64,000 nt of DNA, taken from the NCBI GenBank assembly GCA_022829145.1, contig CM040763.1:8007641-8071640 (forward strand), read 5' to 3'. Origin of the DNA: Albula goreensis. Its lineage: Eukaryota > Chordata > Actinopteri > Albuliformes > Albulidae. The translations under genes and the position numbers were made by a program. Below, piece after piece: positions 17,927-30,452 of this stretch. Below the pieces are notes generated by a model, which was not told where the DNA came from, made no database searches, and saw only the letters and a program-made list of their open reading frames with translations. Within the stretch, counting starts at the first letter, position 1, and each line of letters begins with the position of its first letter.

Positions 17927-20900
17927 CAGAGTCATAGGAGGACTGGATTGCAGAAAGGATGTACTTCTGTCATCATGTCCCTGTGACTGAATCATTGTAC
18001 AGTGTAGCAGCATGTTATTGCATATGTTGTGTGTGCAGTACTGTTTAAACTGATCCTGTTTGGCACTGGGTATGTTTTGCTGTACAAAGCGAGTACAGTA
18101 CTGTGTTTCAGTCTTGGCACATATTGAACCCACTCTCTCACCCTCTCAGGCACAATCCACTGCATATTTGAGAAGAGTAACAATCACTATACTTGGAAGA
18201 AGGTCACTACCACCGTTCACAACATCATTGTGGGGAAATTGTGGATTGACCAGGTGTGAGACTGATTGTTACTCTTGATTCTTGGTTATGTAAATGTACA
18301 ACAGATCATGGTCGAAAATGGAACATTTTTCAGTTAGCAGGAGATAATTCAGATGGTAGCACGTAATAATTTCTTTTAATTTTCCCCTCGTTTTTCAGTC
18401 GGGAGAGATAGACATTATCAATCATCAGACAGGAGATCGCTGCCACCTCAAGTTCGCCCCCTACAGTTACTTCTCCAGAGACGTGGCAAGAAAGGTCAGT
18501 ATGTCAGAGAGGCTGTTTAAACCATCTTTTTAAATCCACCAATAGAAGTACAAGTCTGTTCCAAGATTTCCATTGTTGTATTCCCTTTTTCATGTCATCT
18601 CTTGGGGTCTTAATGATAAAAGTAAAAAAAAATGGTAATACTTTGTCTTAACTAGGTAACGGGTGTGGTGACGGATAAGGATGGGAAGGCGCACTATGTG
18701 CTGTCAGGGACGTGGGATGAGAAAATGGAGTTCTCCAAGGTCATGCAGAGCAGCAAGGGAGGGATGGGCAGCGTGGAGAACGGTATGGAGAGCAGACAGA
18801 AAACCGTGTACCAGACACTCCGAGCTCGAGAACTGTGGAAGAAGAATCCACTTCCGTGTGTGTGTGTGTGTGTGTGTCTGTGTCTGTGCGCACAAAAAAG
18901 AGTTTGTGTGCATGTCTACGCATGTGCATAAATGTGTGTGAGAATGTGCTTTATGTTGTGTAACTGTATATATGTGTGTGTGGTCAAATGTTCAAAAATG
19001 TGTTTGTGCTTCTACATAAATGTGCATGTATTTATTTGTTTGTTAATCCATGCATATGGTGCACTGTTGTCCCCATTCCCCTTCCACAGGGAGGGTGCAG
19101 AAACCATGTACTACTTCTCCTCTCTGGCACTGACCCTGAACGAGATGGAGGAGGGCGTGGCGCCCACTGACAGCAGGCTGCGGCCGGACCAGAGGCTGAT
19201 GGAGGCGGGCCGCTGGGAGGAGGCCAACGCTGAGAAGCAGCGGCTGGAGGAGAAGCAGCGCAGCGTGAGGCGGGAGAGGGAGAGAGAGGCCGCCCGTGCC
19301 GCTAATCCAACTGAGGAAGGTAAGGTCGCCTCACACACTCCTGCCACCGCTCTTACAGACAGCAGGGGTGAGGAGGCCAGCGGGAACCATGGCTGAGCTT
19401 TGTTTTACATGGTGTAACATTTCATCGGCTCTGGCAGCTCGTTCCCGCTTAAAGAGATACCCTGACATTTTGGCAATGAGGGCCTTTTGTCTGCTTATTA
19501 AGATTTCAGCAACCCATTTGTACCATTTTAATTTCTGTATGTACAATACAAAGATATCTCAGCGTACCGGACAGCACAAAGTGTTAGCATGATAACAGTG
19601 TTAGCATGATAACGTGACGTCAATGGGAAGTTATGAGAGCTCTACCTAGTTCTACTCAATAGTCAGGAAATGCGCTCTGATGATGTCACCATACCTGATG
19701 ATCAGTTGTGGTGAGAGTGACACAAGATGACACATCTCTTATGTGTTATTGTCTCTTTCTCTCTCCTCCATCTTTACTTTTTGGTTTCTGTGGTGTTCAA
19801 TCATGTGCCTCTGCAAGCTCTCATCGAGGACTCCATAACTGACTCGTCTCTGAAAAGCAAGTACTCCTTTCTTTCCCTTTAATCCCATGTTACTCTCCTG
19901 CTCATTTATCCTTTTGTGACAGCATCTCGCACACACAGACACAGACACACACACACACGCATGCTTGCAGACAGACTCCTTTGGTAGGCTGGTCAAACAC
20001 ATTGATTACTCTGGATTAGACTCCATCCAAGTTCCTTCAGCCCCGCTTCATCCATGGTCGAAATTGCATCCTTGTGTTTTTGGTTTTTCATGTTTGTTTT
20101 GTTCATATCTGTTTGTCCAGCTGACACAGTGGAGTCATTAACTGAACCGCCTGTCAAAAGCAAGTAACTCTCTCTTGTGTTTATCCATAAACCACAAACC
20201 CTTCTTCCTTTCCCCTCTCCCCAGTTTCTACTTTTTCCTCTTGCTTTATCAGATATCCTGCATAGTGAACATCCTGAAAATCTATTGATCATGGGAATTA
20301 ATTTACTAAAAATTCCCTTGCAAGGCAAATGAACTACAGTGTAACTTTACAGTTGCATTTGAGTTGCATTTAAACAAGTGCATTTGTGGAGGCTTGATTT
20401 CACCAGTTTCTGGTTCTCCAGAGTGTATGCCTTGTTCTTTTTAGATAATGGTGGCCAGTGCATGGAAATGCTGCAGTCGGGGAGAAAAAAGGCTTGGCTA
20501 TTTGTAGGTGGAGTAGCTATTGCGGAAAGGAGATTTATTCAGGAATAAAAGCTGCTTGTGTAATTAATTGCACTAGCATATTGATCCAGGGCCACTCTAA
20601 TGCATGAAACTATATCTGTGAGATGGATATTGCTGTATCCGTAGAATCCCTGCCGTTCCTCCATGATCCCCGAAGGTTTAATCTCCCTCTGCAAATTTAT
20701 CGGAAAATCCTGCTGCAATCTGGTCTTTGAGAAACAGGATTTAGTAGACATGGCTTTGAACTTAATTTTTCCTCAGCAGATTACAGTCGTTATAGTCAGG
20801 AGAATAAGAAAATCCAATATGTAGGAGAATCCTTTCTTAATTCCTCCCTGTCCCTTTTGTCCATAAAATGTAGAACCTTGTTTTTATTGATTTTGTGGGT

Positions 20901-22557
20901 CAAGCTGCATCTTGTCCTGTGTAGCTGGGCATTCAGCTGTAATGAAAACTTGTAGCACGTGTCATCAAATGTGCCCCTGACAATTGCTGTCTCAGGCATC
21001 TGGATGCATGCAGGAGTCACACCAATCTGTGCCCAAACTGACTCAGTATGGCCACCTGCTGGTGGTCAGGAATAGGTGCATCTTAGCTGAATTGTTCCAT
21101 TAGTGTTCAGCAGGTCAGTGACACCTATTGTCGTTGATACCTGCTTTTAAACTAGAGTAAGTTTTTCTGGACCATTCGGGAACTTTATTAAAACTTTATT
21201 TTTTAATTTTCAACTACTGGGAGGGGCACACAAACATACACACAGATCTGGAGTCAGCCATAATACCTCATACTGAGCAAGGTAATTGGAAACAAGAAAT
21301 AATTTTTGTATTAAAAAGTTGGTGTTGACGTATCATTATCTTATTCGTCAAATAAGGCTCATTATATTCAGACTTTTTATGTAAAAAAATTTGCATTACA
21401 GCATAGTGGGAACAATCAAAATTGAGTTGACACAGACAGTAGTGCACATGCTCATAGTAATTAGTCAAACCAAATTTTTCCACACCCACCCTGAAAATTT
21501 ATATGTCATTGAGAATTTTGGTTGGAGTGGGCCCTAACACTGCCATTTTTCCATCTTCCTACCTTCATATTTAATTTGTCCTTCATTTGCAAATATGTTT
21601 TGTTCCATCAATTTTTTTGTGTTTTTATTTTCTGCCTACACTCCAGCTGAAACAGTGGATGCTCCTTTCAAAAGCAAGTACCCCATTCTTTCCTCCTCCC
21701 TTTTCTTCATTTTTCAAAACCCCCCACAAACATGTTATATTTGTCATTTTCATCACAGCACCCACTTGCATTCTGCCTTTTATTAATTTCTGTTTGGTGT
21801 TTTCTGTGGCTTTGAACATCTGTCTGTCTGTCCACCCTTTCTCTTCTGCAGCTGACACACTGCAAGCTCCACTCAGCCCAACATATAAAAGCAAGTGAAA
21901 CTTACGCCTCTTTCCTAAAGCTGTCCCGCTCTTAGCCATTCTTGATTTATACACAACTTCCTCTGGATTTTGTTTCTTCATCATTCCTTTGCTTTTCCCT
22001 TTTTTCCTTCTCTAGTTGATACATTTGAAGGTCCTTATGGAATTCCAGTCAAAAGCAAGTAACATGTTCTCCCTCCCATTCCCTTGCTTCTAAGCCCTTT
22101 CCCTTCTCTTTCTTTCTGGAAGGCTTTTGCTGCTGCTCTGTTGCAGTTTCCCTTTTAAAGATTGTGGCTGCAAAAAAAAAAAAAGATTTGCAGCTACAAT
22201 TTCATCAGCTTCAGAAGTGGTAGTTGTAATTGTTGTAGTCAGGGTAGAGATGTGAGTAGAAGTGTTAGAAGCAGTGTGTGAAGTGGTATTTGCGGTCCTC
22301 TTGGATGCTGACTCAAGACTTGGCCTAGCCTGCTCTTAGTGCCCCATCTGCTTCGACAGTGAGGAAAATAATGATGATTTATTCATTTGTCAATGTTTCG
22401 CCATTTTCCATCAGGCACCCACCAGGACAACTACAAGGCCCTGTGGTTTGAACGGACTGTGGACCAGGTCACCGGCGAAAGCACGCACATCTACAAGGGT
22501 GGTTACTGGGAAGCGAAAGACCAGGGCAACTGGGATGCTTGTCCTGACATATTTTGA
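11568..22557 (+). CDS. osbp: oxysterol-binding protein (OSBP), complete
   Basis: OSBP exchanges cholesterol for PI4P at ER-Golgi contact sites. Exons: 11568-11701, 12990-13198, 13509-13674, 14008-14119, 14220-14418, 14818-14932, 15161-15218, 15413-15577, 17055-17300, 17689-17809, 18150-18253, 18399-18494, 18656-18855, 19090-19319, 22415-22557. They sum to 2298 nt, 765 residues. The PH domain is at about 18-115 ([18 protein letters not shown]), followed by a coiled-coil region and an acidic FFAT motif ([13 protein letters not shown] binding). The ORD has [23 protein letters not shown] and LRPDQRLME; the end is [19 protein letters not shown]. The Ala/Gly-rich N-terminus of mammalian OSBP is absent, as human OSBP has 807 residues. 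ATG 11568 opens the PH exon and is the only in-frame choice seen. Some blocks (FFDAMED, KTVYQTL) look like OSBP2, but the PH and middle regions match OSBP better. Exon 5 ends at a GC donor, and exon 13 ends inside a GT microsatellite. Confidence 0.95.
11977..12006. repeat. (TAA)n microsatellite
   Basis: About ten uninterrupted 'taa' units lie in osbp intron 1. Confidence 0.9.
16243..16330. repeat. 29-bp tandem repeat, three copies
   Basis: The unit 'tgtcccagagtaccctgcct' plus 9 bases (aa-t/a-tacg-n-n) occurs three times head to tail, with one or two changes per unit. It lies in the 1.5-kb osbp intron between exons 8 and 9. Confidence 0.85.
17866..17923. repeat. (GT)n microsatellite in osbp intron 10
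   Basis: About 29 GT units lie roughly 55 bp downstream of the exon 10 donor. Confidence 0.95.
18856..18875 (+). repeat. (GT)10 tract forming the osbp exon 13 splice donor
   Basis: Exon 13 must end at CTTCC (18855), because the next exon begins with the G that completes the proline codon (NPLP then EGAETMYYF). The intron therefore begins with a perfect (GT)10 run followed by CTGTGTCTGTG, instead of a GTAAGT-like donor. Confidence 0.8.
19818..22054 (+). CDS. osbp: osbp: array of five in-frame cassette microexons with GC donors
   Basis: Five related short exons lie inside the osbp intron 19320-22414: 19818-19856 (39 nt), 20121-20159 (39), 21647-21673 (27), 21852-21890 (39) and 22016-22054 (39). 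Each has a good acceptor (pyrimidine tract then AG). Each ends in AAAA followed by GCAAGT, which is the textbook GC-AG donor. All lengths are multiples of three. All start and end in phase 1, the same phase as the flanking constitutive exons, and none has an in-frame stop. The peptides share the pattern A/V-D/E-T-V/L/F ... K-S, for example [13 protein letters not shown] and [13 protein letters not shown]. Any subset can be spliced in, adding up to 61 residues between the charged [10 protein letters not shown] helix and the YKALWFER end of the lipid-binding domain. A GT donor four bases further on would break the frame in every case. Expression is not shown by the sequence. Confidence 0.75.
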
Positions 22558-24780
22558 CATAATCCCCCCCCACCTTGCAGAGTGAACTGCCACTGACAGT
22601 TACTCCCCCTTGCCTAAGTTAACTGCCCACACCGTTTTCTCACTCCACTCTGGAACCTGGAGGACAAAGGCAGCTGACCAAAGTGGGTTCAATGGCAGAA
22701 CACTTTCAATGTTTTAGAGACCCACCCCACAGATGTTTGATTCATATTCACACCCGTGTTCCCTGTTTTGTTCCTAGGGTTTGAAAAGGAACCCTCTCAC
22801 CACTCTTCATGCCCAAACCCATTTAATCTCTTGACTGAACACACTCTTTCTCTCCTGTTAGGATGATATGGGCTCAGGAAGGGGGCGAGGCTGGGCGGTA
22901 TGTAGGGTGTAATGTGTGACTGGACTGCACAAAATCCTTTACGAGTGAGATTGTGAGCAAGTGTGTCTGAATTGTCTGCCACTGCAGTAAACTGTAACCA
23001 AAGGCACCGCACTAGCTGGGTTGTGGACAGTGTAGCTTTGTGAGCAGTGTTAAGTGTTTGAGTCGGCAGCATTAACTCCTGCTGGCCCAGCGTGAAGAGC
23101 ACACAGTGGTGAGCGTTCACCAGCGATCCACCCTGCTGGTGCGTCATTTCTCAACTGGAGCCGTGGCTGGCAGAAGGGCAGTGTATAGAGATGGCCCTGG
23201 TGTGATTTGGTTTCTCTGTACAATAGGCTGAAGGACTGAGACACCACTGCAGCTTTGCCAGTTGTGCAGCTCTGTGTACAGTGGGCTGTTTGCAGTCTGT
23301 CGATGATGATATTAAGGAAAATACTAAGAAAGTCAGGCCTGTAGGTAACAGAGTTGATGTCTGTTCAACAGTCACTGATCAATTCCCAGGTCGATGCAAC
23401 CTAATACTACTTTAGTATCTCTTTGGCAAGAGAAGCTTCTTTTCAAAGATCATCACTTTTGCACTGTGTGTTAAGATTGCAGAGTGCACACATGATTTTA
23501 TGAAGGGTCAAATGTCAGTCACAGAGATTGATTCCTGCCACTTACTGTGCTAGTTGCTGGTTTTGCAAATTAGGCCTTAGGCCTTTTTCTATAGTGACCT
23601 CTGGAAGTGTGAGTAATAATTTAACGAACTGAACGTAGGTTATTTATTTATTTATAGTGTTCTTTTTTTTACATGTTTTTATTTGGAAAACTTTTTTGGA
23701 GAGTGCTTGGGTGTTTGCTGGCCGTTATAATCCATGTGTTCTGTGCTCATCCCCTTCTACACGTGCCTAATGAAGCTGAATATTTTGTAATTGGATGATG
23801 GGTGATATGTCACTGAAGGAAACAGACTAAAGCATTGTGGAGCAGTAGATCTTCATAACACTTTAGACATCCTAGCTTAGTGTGCATTTTGCCTAGCCAG
23901 GAGTGTTATTACAGGTGTAGTCACTACAGAGACTTTGTTCAGTGTGAACTAGTGTAGATTAATAAAGTAATGTGACATATAAATGGGTGGGATTTAATTG
24001 CTTTAATAGCTTTTGCTGTTTGCAGAAAAGTATGATTGTTTCAAGTCAATCAGCAACTAATAACACTGTGTAGCTCCACCCATTTTTGGCGTCAGTCTCC
24101 CATCACAAGTGTGGATACCCAGGGTGTAATGGTCAGGCATGGACTCTCTGGCTTTGTCAGAAGGAACAGTGTAGAAGGGGTATAGATTCTGTTTTCTGAC
24201 TCTGCAGATATGCGCAGGGACAGGGGACAAAAAAATAAATAAAAGGTGAAAAGGTGTGTGATTTTGTTGTCTGTTCCAAATCCCTTTCATTTTCAAGTGT
24301 ACTTAAAAATCAAGAATAAAGAAACCAAGACTGCAAATCTCACAAGAGTATTGAAAATAGTCTAGTGTGTATATCAAATAATATATGATAATAATGAAGT
24401 TAAAATATGACATCTAGATCATCATTAATTTGAGAATTGGATGTGTGTAATGTTGTGGTCATATAACTCCCCCTTGTTATAACATGTTGAATGTTATTTT
24501 TTAAAGGGAGGCAGTGATTTCAATTTTACATTTGTTCTGTTAATGCTGAAATGTTCTCTGACATAGCAGTTATGATTTTGCCATTTTACAGTTGATACAG
24601 GTTCAGTTAGTTTTTTTCATAGTGTTATTCTTGGAATGAATGAAATCATTTCATGTTTACCATCTGATTTCTATCGAATTCATTCTGTGAAGTTACCACA
24701 CCCTGTATAAATCCTGTGACAGTGGACAATGTGTAACAAGGACAAAGATGATGATAATAAAAAATAAAAAGCCAATCTGT
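22558..24780 (+). terminator. osbp: osbp 3' UTR and polyadenylation region
   Basis: About 2.2 kb without coding sequence follows the osbp stop codon. It ends with overlapping AATAAA-like signals at about 24756-24770, followed by a TGTGTTGTG GT-rich element, a normal vertebrate poly(A) site arrangement. Confidence 0.6.
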
Positions 24781-24944
24781 TGTGTTGTGACGTTTCAATT
24801 ACATTTATACAATAATGAACATGATAATGTAAAAAACCCCACAAATTATTGGACACAATAACAGCATTTTTCAGTCATGAGGTCAGTTCTGTGAAATGAA
24901 TGATTGACATGGTCCTTGCACAGTGTGTTAACAGCAGAACATAC

Positions 24945-25110
24945 ATTATAATCATTTATCCAATGCTGATGTGTTTATCCAAAGCAACTTACAGCTGATT
25001 AAGCTAACCAAGGGCCAGTCCCCCCCTAGGAGCAATGTGGGGTTAAAGGTCTTGTTCAGGGGCCCAACAGCAATGGTGTTCTTGCTGTAGCTAGTAAAAT
25101 GCAAATGGGG
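24945..25110 (+). repeat. teleost interspersed repeat fragment
   Basis: It contains TTATCCAAAGCAACTTACAG, then 'gagcaatgtggggttaa' and 'caggggcccaacagc'. This order of blocks is well known from a common fish interspersed repeat found in many introns and UTRs. The family name is not certain. The right part with the tRNA-like box is missing. Confidence 0.65.
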
Positions 25111-28100
25111 CTTCAGGCCATTTCACTAATCTTTGACATAAAACTGAACTACAGCAATTCCAAGCACCTGGGCTAGTGAACCTACTTTCATTCAGGCTAT
25201 ATGGAAAGTGAGTGAAACTACTTATACATATTGTTTTGATTGGGACTAATACCCGTTTCTTGGTTCAGTTCTGTTTCAGTTTGCACAGAAGACTCTGGAT
25301 TTATAAGAGAACTTATTCTGTTTTACATTTATTTGCTTCTGAATTAATTGTTGTTGAATCTTTGAACACATCTTTGAAAATTCTATTGACTCTTCAAATT
25401 CTTCCAAATGTATTTTAGGAAATATCTAACAATTGTTTACAAGCCATTACTGTATGTATTAAGAGCGAACAATATATGCAATATTATGCTAGCAGTAAGA
25501 AACATTAGAAACGAATGACTAAAGACAGCATGACATTCTCTCAGAACAGGAATGTGGTTCAAAATATTCTCCTTCCCTGGGCATAGAGGCAGTAGTGATC
25601 AGTTAACTTTATACATACATGCAAAAGGGAAATGTTAAAGAATCATAAAAAGGCATGTTATCATGCATATAACATAACAAATATATAATTATTTAATAAT
25701 AATAATTGTGTTCATGTCCTGCTGAATGCACAGGGTGTATGTCTACTCAGAGGATCATAGAGACAGAGCACTAAACCAGTCCGTAGAGATAATGTTTTCT
25801 TCATACCTATGTTCAGTGTCATATGCATTAATATGGACCATGCATTCACAAAACGACCATCTCATGTTACTGGCAAACCGATCTATCACAGCCACATGTA
25901 AAAATAATGTTGGTAGTTTTGGTATAAAAATGTACTGAGGATACTGACCCCAGACCTTCACTCCCCACCCAGTGGCAGATTCTCTGAAAAGAAAGAGCAA
26001 TGTGCAATGAAGTAAAGCTGAAAGTGATAAAACATGAACAGGTAACATGCCACTCACTGCAAACTGCATCAATATTTTTATATTTCATGGTAAACATTGT
26101 AATGAAAACCTCCACTTACATTTGCTACTTTGATAAATTGTTCCATTAGAATATTCAGCATCTATCCTTTTTAGTTTTACATGTCCCTGTGTATTAGTAA
26201 AAAATAAATTGTATATTCCTGAACTGTGCACAGCCAGAAGTACTTCCCTCCATGATGTAACTTGTTGTGGCTTTGGCTCCACTCTAGTCATGCCAATGGA
26301 GCAGATTTGTATTGAACCCACTTTGAAAGGCTGACTGGAAACTACTGTCCTATACATTGTGAGTGAGTGTGTGTAGTGAGGGGGAGGGGGCGTGAGGGGG
26401 AGTGGCTGGGTAGATGGAGGCCAGCTGACCAGCTGACTGAACGGGGGTACGGAGTGAAAGAGAGGGTGGGGTTTACACTGTGTAGTATAGAGGCGGTCTC
26501 CCTGTATGACTCTGCACTCCCTCTGCAATGAGAATGCGAGAGAAAAGAGCGCAAGGGAATTCATGTTAGAGCATACGGACGCTAGCAGACTATAAATTGA
26601 TAGCCTGAGAGTGAGAGACGATGCTCAGCTGCTGACTCAGTGAATCCATATGAGAGAAAGTGAAGAAGAGAGAGAGAGAGAGAGGAAGAGGGAAGTGCCC
26701 GAAATAGGAAATTAAAAAGAGGGTAAACATTGGTGAATAGAGAAAACATTTGGCTGGGGTATGACATCAATTTAACTTATTTTGCCTAAAAACAGGGGCT
26801 TTTAATTTGATTTTGTTAGTTTAAACATTGACACAGAACATCTAGTTGATCACATCTTGGAAGCTACATGTCTGCTTTTGTTCTTGGGTCAAAGGAGTTA
26901 CAGAAAGGGTTAAAGGTTACCTGTGAGTGACGACTGCTGCAAATCGGGGGGATAAAATCGGCTACAACACCTTTACAATAAGGTAAGACTCCACCAGCAG
27001 TATCCCTTCCACAATTCTAATACATCTGCCTATATGTGTAGTGTTTATGCAGTAAATAATTTGCCTGTATTTCATTAGATGGTGCCCATTAATGTCCATA
27101 TATTTCAGGTATATCTGCATTGTCATAAAACAGCCTTCCCCAAGCCTTTGGGCTGCATGATTACATAAAAGGGTGAATAACCTGTCATCACAACAAAAAA
27201 AAAAAAAAGATCTTGCTGAGATGAAACATTCTCAGCCTTGTAAAATCACCCTTGAATCTTCAAAGCATCAACGTTTGAGGAAGTGAGATAAAAACAGTTT
27301 TATTATTAGATTACATTTGGCATGCTTTAGGCGCTTGGAGTTCTGAATATATTTTTTCAGTCATGAAACATTAATAGTACATAGATGTTGATGCCAACTT
27401 TCCACTCATGTCAAACTCAAAAATAAGATTCTTTTTACAATGCCAACAACATGTATTCATATGTATTTGTTATTTATGAATGACATTGGAGTACATGGTT
27501 GTGTTGCAATACAGGTTTTTCACTGTGGTCAGTCCTGTGGTTTTATTGTGAATGCATTTTGTATGGATTCAGCAAATTTGTGAGTTTCTGAAGTAACATT
27601 TTAGTGTGTGTATGTAAATCTATATAGGCATGTGTGCTATAGAGCACTCAATCTTCCCTGCCCTTTTCCTTTTCATATGATTTTACACATTATTTGTTGT
27701 TACTTTTGACACCCCTGAGATTCCACACAAGGGGTACTATGCCAAGATCTTTTTCATAAGTGCAGACTGAGTACATTTTCAAACAAGTCTTTTTTCCACA
27801 ACTTTTTGAAACTATGAAAGACTATGGAAATTAGTTACCCTTGATTACCCATACAAAGCTAAACATAAAATGTAGTCTAAATGTAGTCTGGAGAAAAGTG
27901 CTTTAAACTTGAATTTATAGGTTCATATTCAAATTCTAAAAAGAGGGACATTGCATTGAACAATCAAGAATAAAGTAAGGGTAGATTTAATATTTTGTAG
28001 AAGAAACCACATTGGGAAATTCCATTTTGTCCTTTTCAGTGTCATGCAGTAAGAGTGAGAGGACTGGGAAAAGTTTGACTCATATTCAGAGATATGTTTC

Positions 28101-28225
28101 AAGGTGGTATACTGGAATCACAAGAAGCTCTTATCGAGACCAACATACTATAAATACATTCTAAGATGAATGAGACAACATGTTATAATTACCTTTCTTT
28201 GAAAACTAATACAAGTGCAACATTG

Positions 28226-28318
28226 TCTCTGGTGGGACTCTGACACACAACCTTTGAAACACTTCTCTGGTGCTTCAATAGAAGTCTAACATATCATTAA
28301 TTGCAACACAAAGCTACG
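28226..28318 (-). pseudogene. decayed tRNA-Arg (TCT) copy
   Basis: On the minus strand, remnants of the D arm, an ACTTCTA anticodon loop, an intron-like insert, TTCAAAGGTTGTG and CCCACCAGAGA are in the right order. The acceptor, D and T stems are broken. Retention of the intron-sized insert indicates duplication of the gene at DNA level. Confidence 0.7.
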
Positions 28319-28872
28319 TGGTTACTTATTACCACTGGAGAAAAACAATGTCACAATGTGTAGCTAGCCACTTTGAAGTACAGGTCAGTTGGCCATTGAT
28401 GACATTTACTCTTCATGCAAACTTACAAAGTCATAAAACATTTTTTAGGACTTCTAGTCAAATAATCACAGTCCAAAATCTCCCCTACTGCTGCATTTTC
28501 AGCCATATTCTCCCGCTATCATTTCAGTTTTAAATGAAAATAAAAACATATTAAATTTAATTTTGTAGCTCGTGTACTAGCTCTACAGCTTATTAGCATG
28601 CTAGTTAGCTAATGTTGGCAAGTCCCAATCAGGAACAGAACGTTCTTACCAGCTTGCGATCATTTGTCTAAATAGCATGCTACTATCGTTGAATAATAAA
28701 AGTGTGGACACTGTCACAAGTTTGGAGCAAAGTAGTAGGCCTGGATACAGCAAACATTAAGGCTTCTGTTCGGACATTTTTCACAGCATGCAGCTACGGT
28801 TTAGTCATTTTACAAATTCTTCTATCCAGACAAGCCTATGATGCGGACATTCCACTTAATCAGAAAATACGG

Positions 28873-28960
28873 CATTGGTACGACTCGAACCTACAGCCTT
28901 AGAATTGCATCTCAAGAGCTTGACAAGACGTTCAATGCGCTATTCACGTCACAATGGAAA
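28873..28960 (-). pseudogene. decayed tRNA-Arg copy
   Basis: On the minus strand it shows AATAGCGCATTGAACGTCTTG, an intron-like stretch CAAGCTCTTGAGATG, and a T arm GTAGGTTCGAGTCGTAC. The anticodon region and acceptor stem are altered, so it is probably not functional. It lies 0.6 kb from the previous decayed copy. Confidence 0.65.
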
Positions 28961-30452
28961 AAACGTGTTCCAAAATCCCCATTTGTTAATTGCAAGAAAA
29001 AAATCAGCAGCTGCAATCAATATAAACACACTAACTCGCCATTGAAACAGACAAGGTCCAAAAAGATGTTCATGTTCGACTAACATTAATTTTTTACGGC
29101 CAGCTAACAGTTATCTATTTATAGCTGTGACTGTGAGAAGACATAACTGGTAGCTTTTGTAGTTTAAACATAACATAGTTTAAATTGAGATTTACGTCAT
29201 CTAAATATTTTAAATACAAAATAATGGTAACAATAATTTAAGGCTGTTTATAATATAGCCTGCTGTGGTTACATAAGAATTCAGAAACAAATACTTGGCC
29301 AAGCTACTTACGTGTGAAGGAAGGAAATAAGGATAGGATTTAGTTACTAAATGTAGCTGATTTTTAATAATAACAGTTTTTTCTTCAAAGAAGGGCGATG
29401 ATGTTACTTATCACATAAACACGGTTATTTAGACTGATATGAATTAGATTTCAGGAAATGCCTTCAGTCAGTGCGATTTGTAACTCGTGCATGACGTTTG
29501 AATCTTGAGGTCTCCGCCAAATCCCCTAAAAATCGGACAGATCGTTAGTCTGTGTCTCTATGTCTGAATACAAAACGAGCAGGGTATACTAAGGTACACC
29601 TGTTAAAAAATCTAGTTCTGAGTTTTTATCTGGATTAATGTTTCCAACACAGGCAAATATTTTAATTTTTAAAAAGTGGTAGGAAAATACCCTTAAATTC
29701 AATCAAACTAGAATAGTTACAATGCATGCAGACCATCATTGCAACTTTGACAAACCACTCTGTTGCTTGCTATCGGGTTGCTTAAATTGATAATTTTCTC
29801 AATCTGAATTGATGCATTGGAAATCCTTTTTAGCCATAACTCAAAATCAATTCTTGTGTATGTCATCCTTTAATGGATGTCAATGAGTGTGATGCAGACA
29901 TTCTAAATGATAAAACTGTTTTGTGGTGTAGTCCAACGCAGACATCCAAATGGGATGGCCTGACCCAGACTCAAGAAGACAACCTTAGTCTTGCATTGCC
30001 AGTGATAAGTCTGGCTTAGTTTCTAAGGCAACAAACAGCATCTTGCTTATGTGGTACGGATGTTAGAGGCAAACTTGCAATTTTGGCCCTTCAGGCAGGT
30101 TTTAGCCAAACGATTTTTTTGATATTCGCTGGATGCACATATGTTGTAGTATATGTTTTGCAGAGGTCAGTGAACAGGATTGTACCTCTCCAAGCTCTAC
30201 TTAGGGACTTATTATGAATGTGAGATTGGTAATACACATTTTATTAGGTACTATTCATTTAAATCAATAATGCACATTTTTTGTGGAAGAAATACATGGC
30301 CAGCCAGCCACTTTTGACCGTTCCTGAAATTCAGTTATGGCTTTTGGTTTTGGTGTGCCACCCCAAGATTTTCAGTCGCCCCATCTGGCAACCCCTGTGA
30401 AAAATTTCTGTGCCACTGATCAAATACTCTCCACCCTCTTTTCCATCCCCAG

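Larger units (their letters stand above)
25111..30452 (+). promoter_or_regulatory. intergenic region with candidate acy3 non-coding first exon
   Basis: No protein-coding exon was recognised here. A strong donor (AATAAG then GTAAGA, exon end at 26982) and the GA-rich stretch 26640-26700 could mark an untranslated first exon and promoter of the acy3-like gene, whose first coding exon begins at an acceptor just before the ATG. Decayed tRNA copies near 28.2 and 28.9 kb are listed separately. The rest is AT-rich without visible structure. Confidence 0.3.

Noticed and set aside
19860..22062. GT donors four bases downstream (AAAAGCAA then GTA/GTG) for the osbp microexons
   Set aside because: They would make all five exons 43 or 31 nt, shifting the frame in each case and leading to early stops, and the sequence after the GT is not donor-like. 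The GCAAGT sites keep frame in all five.
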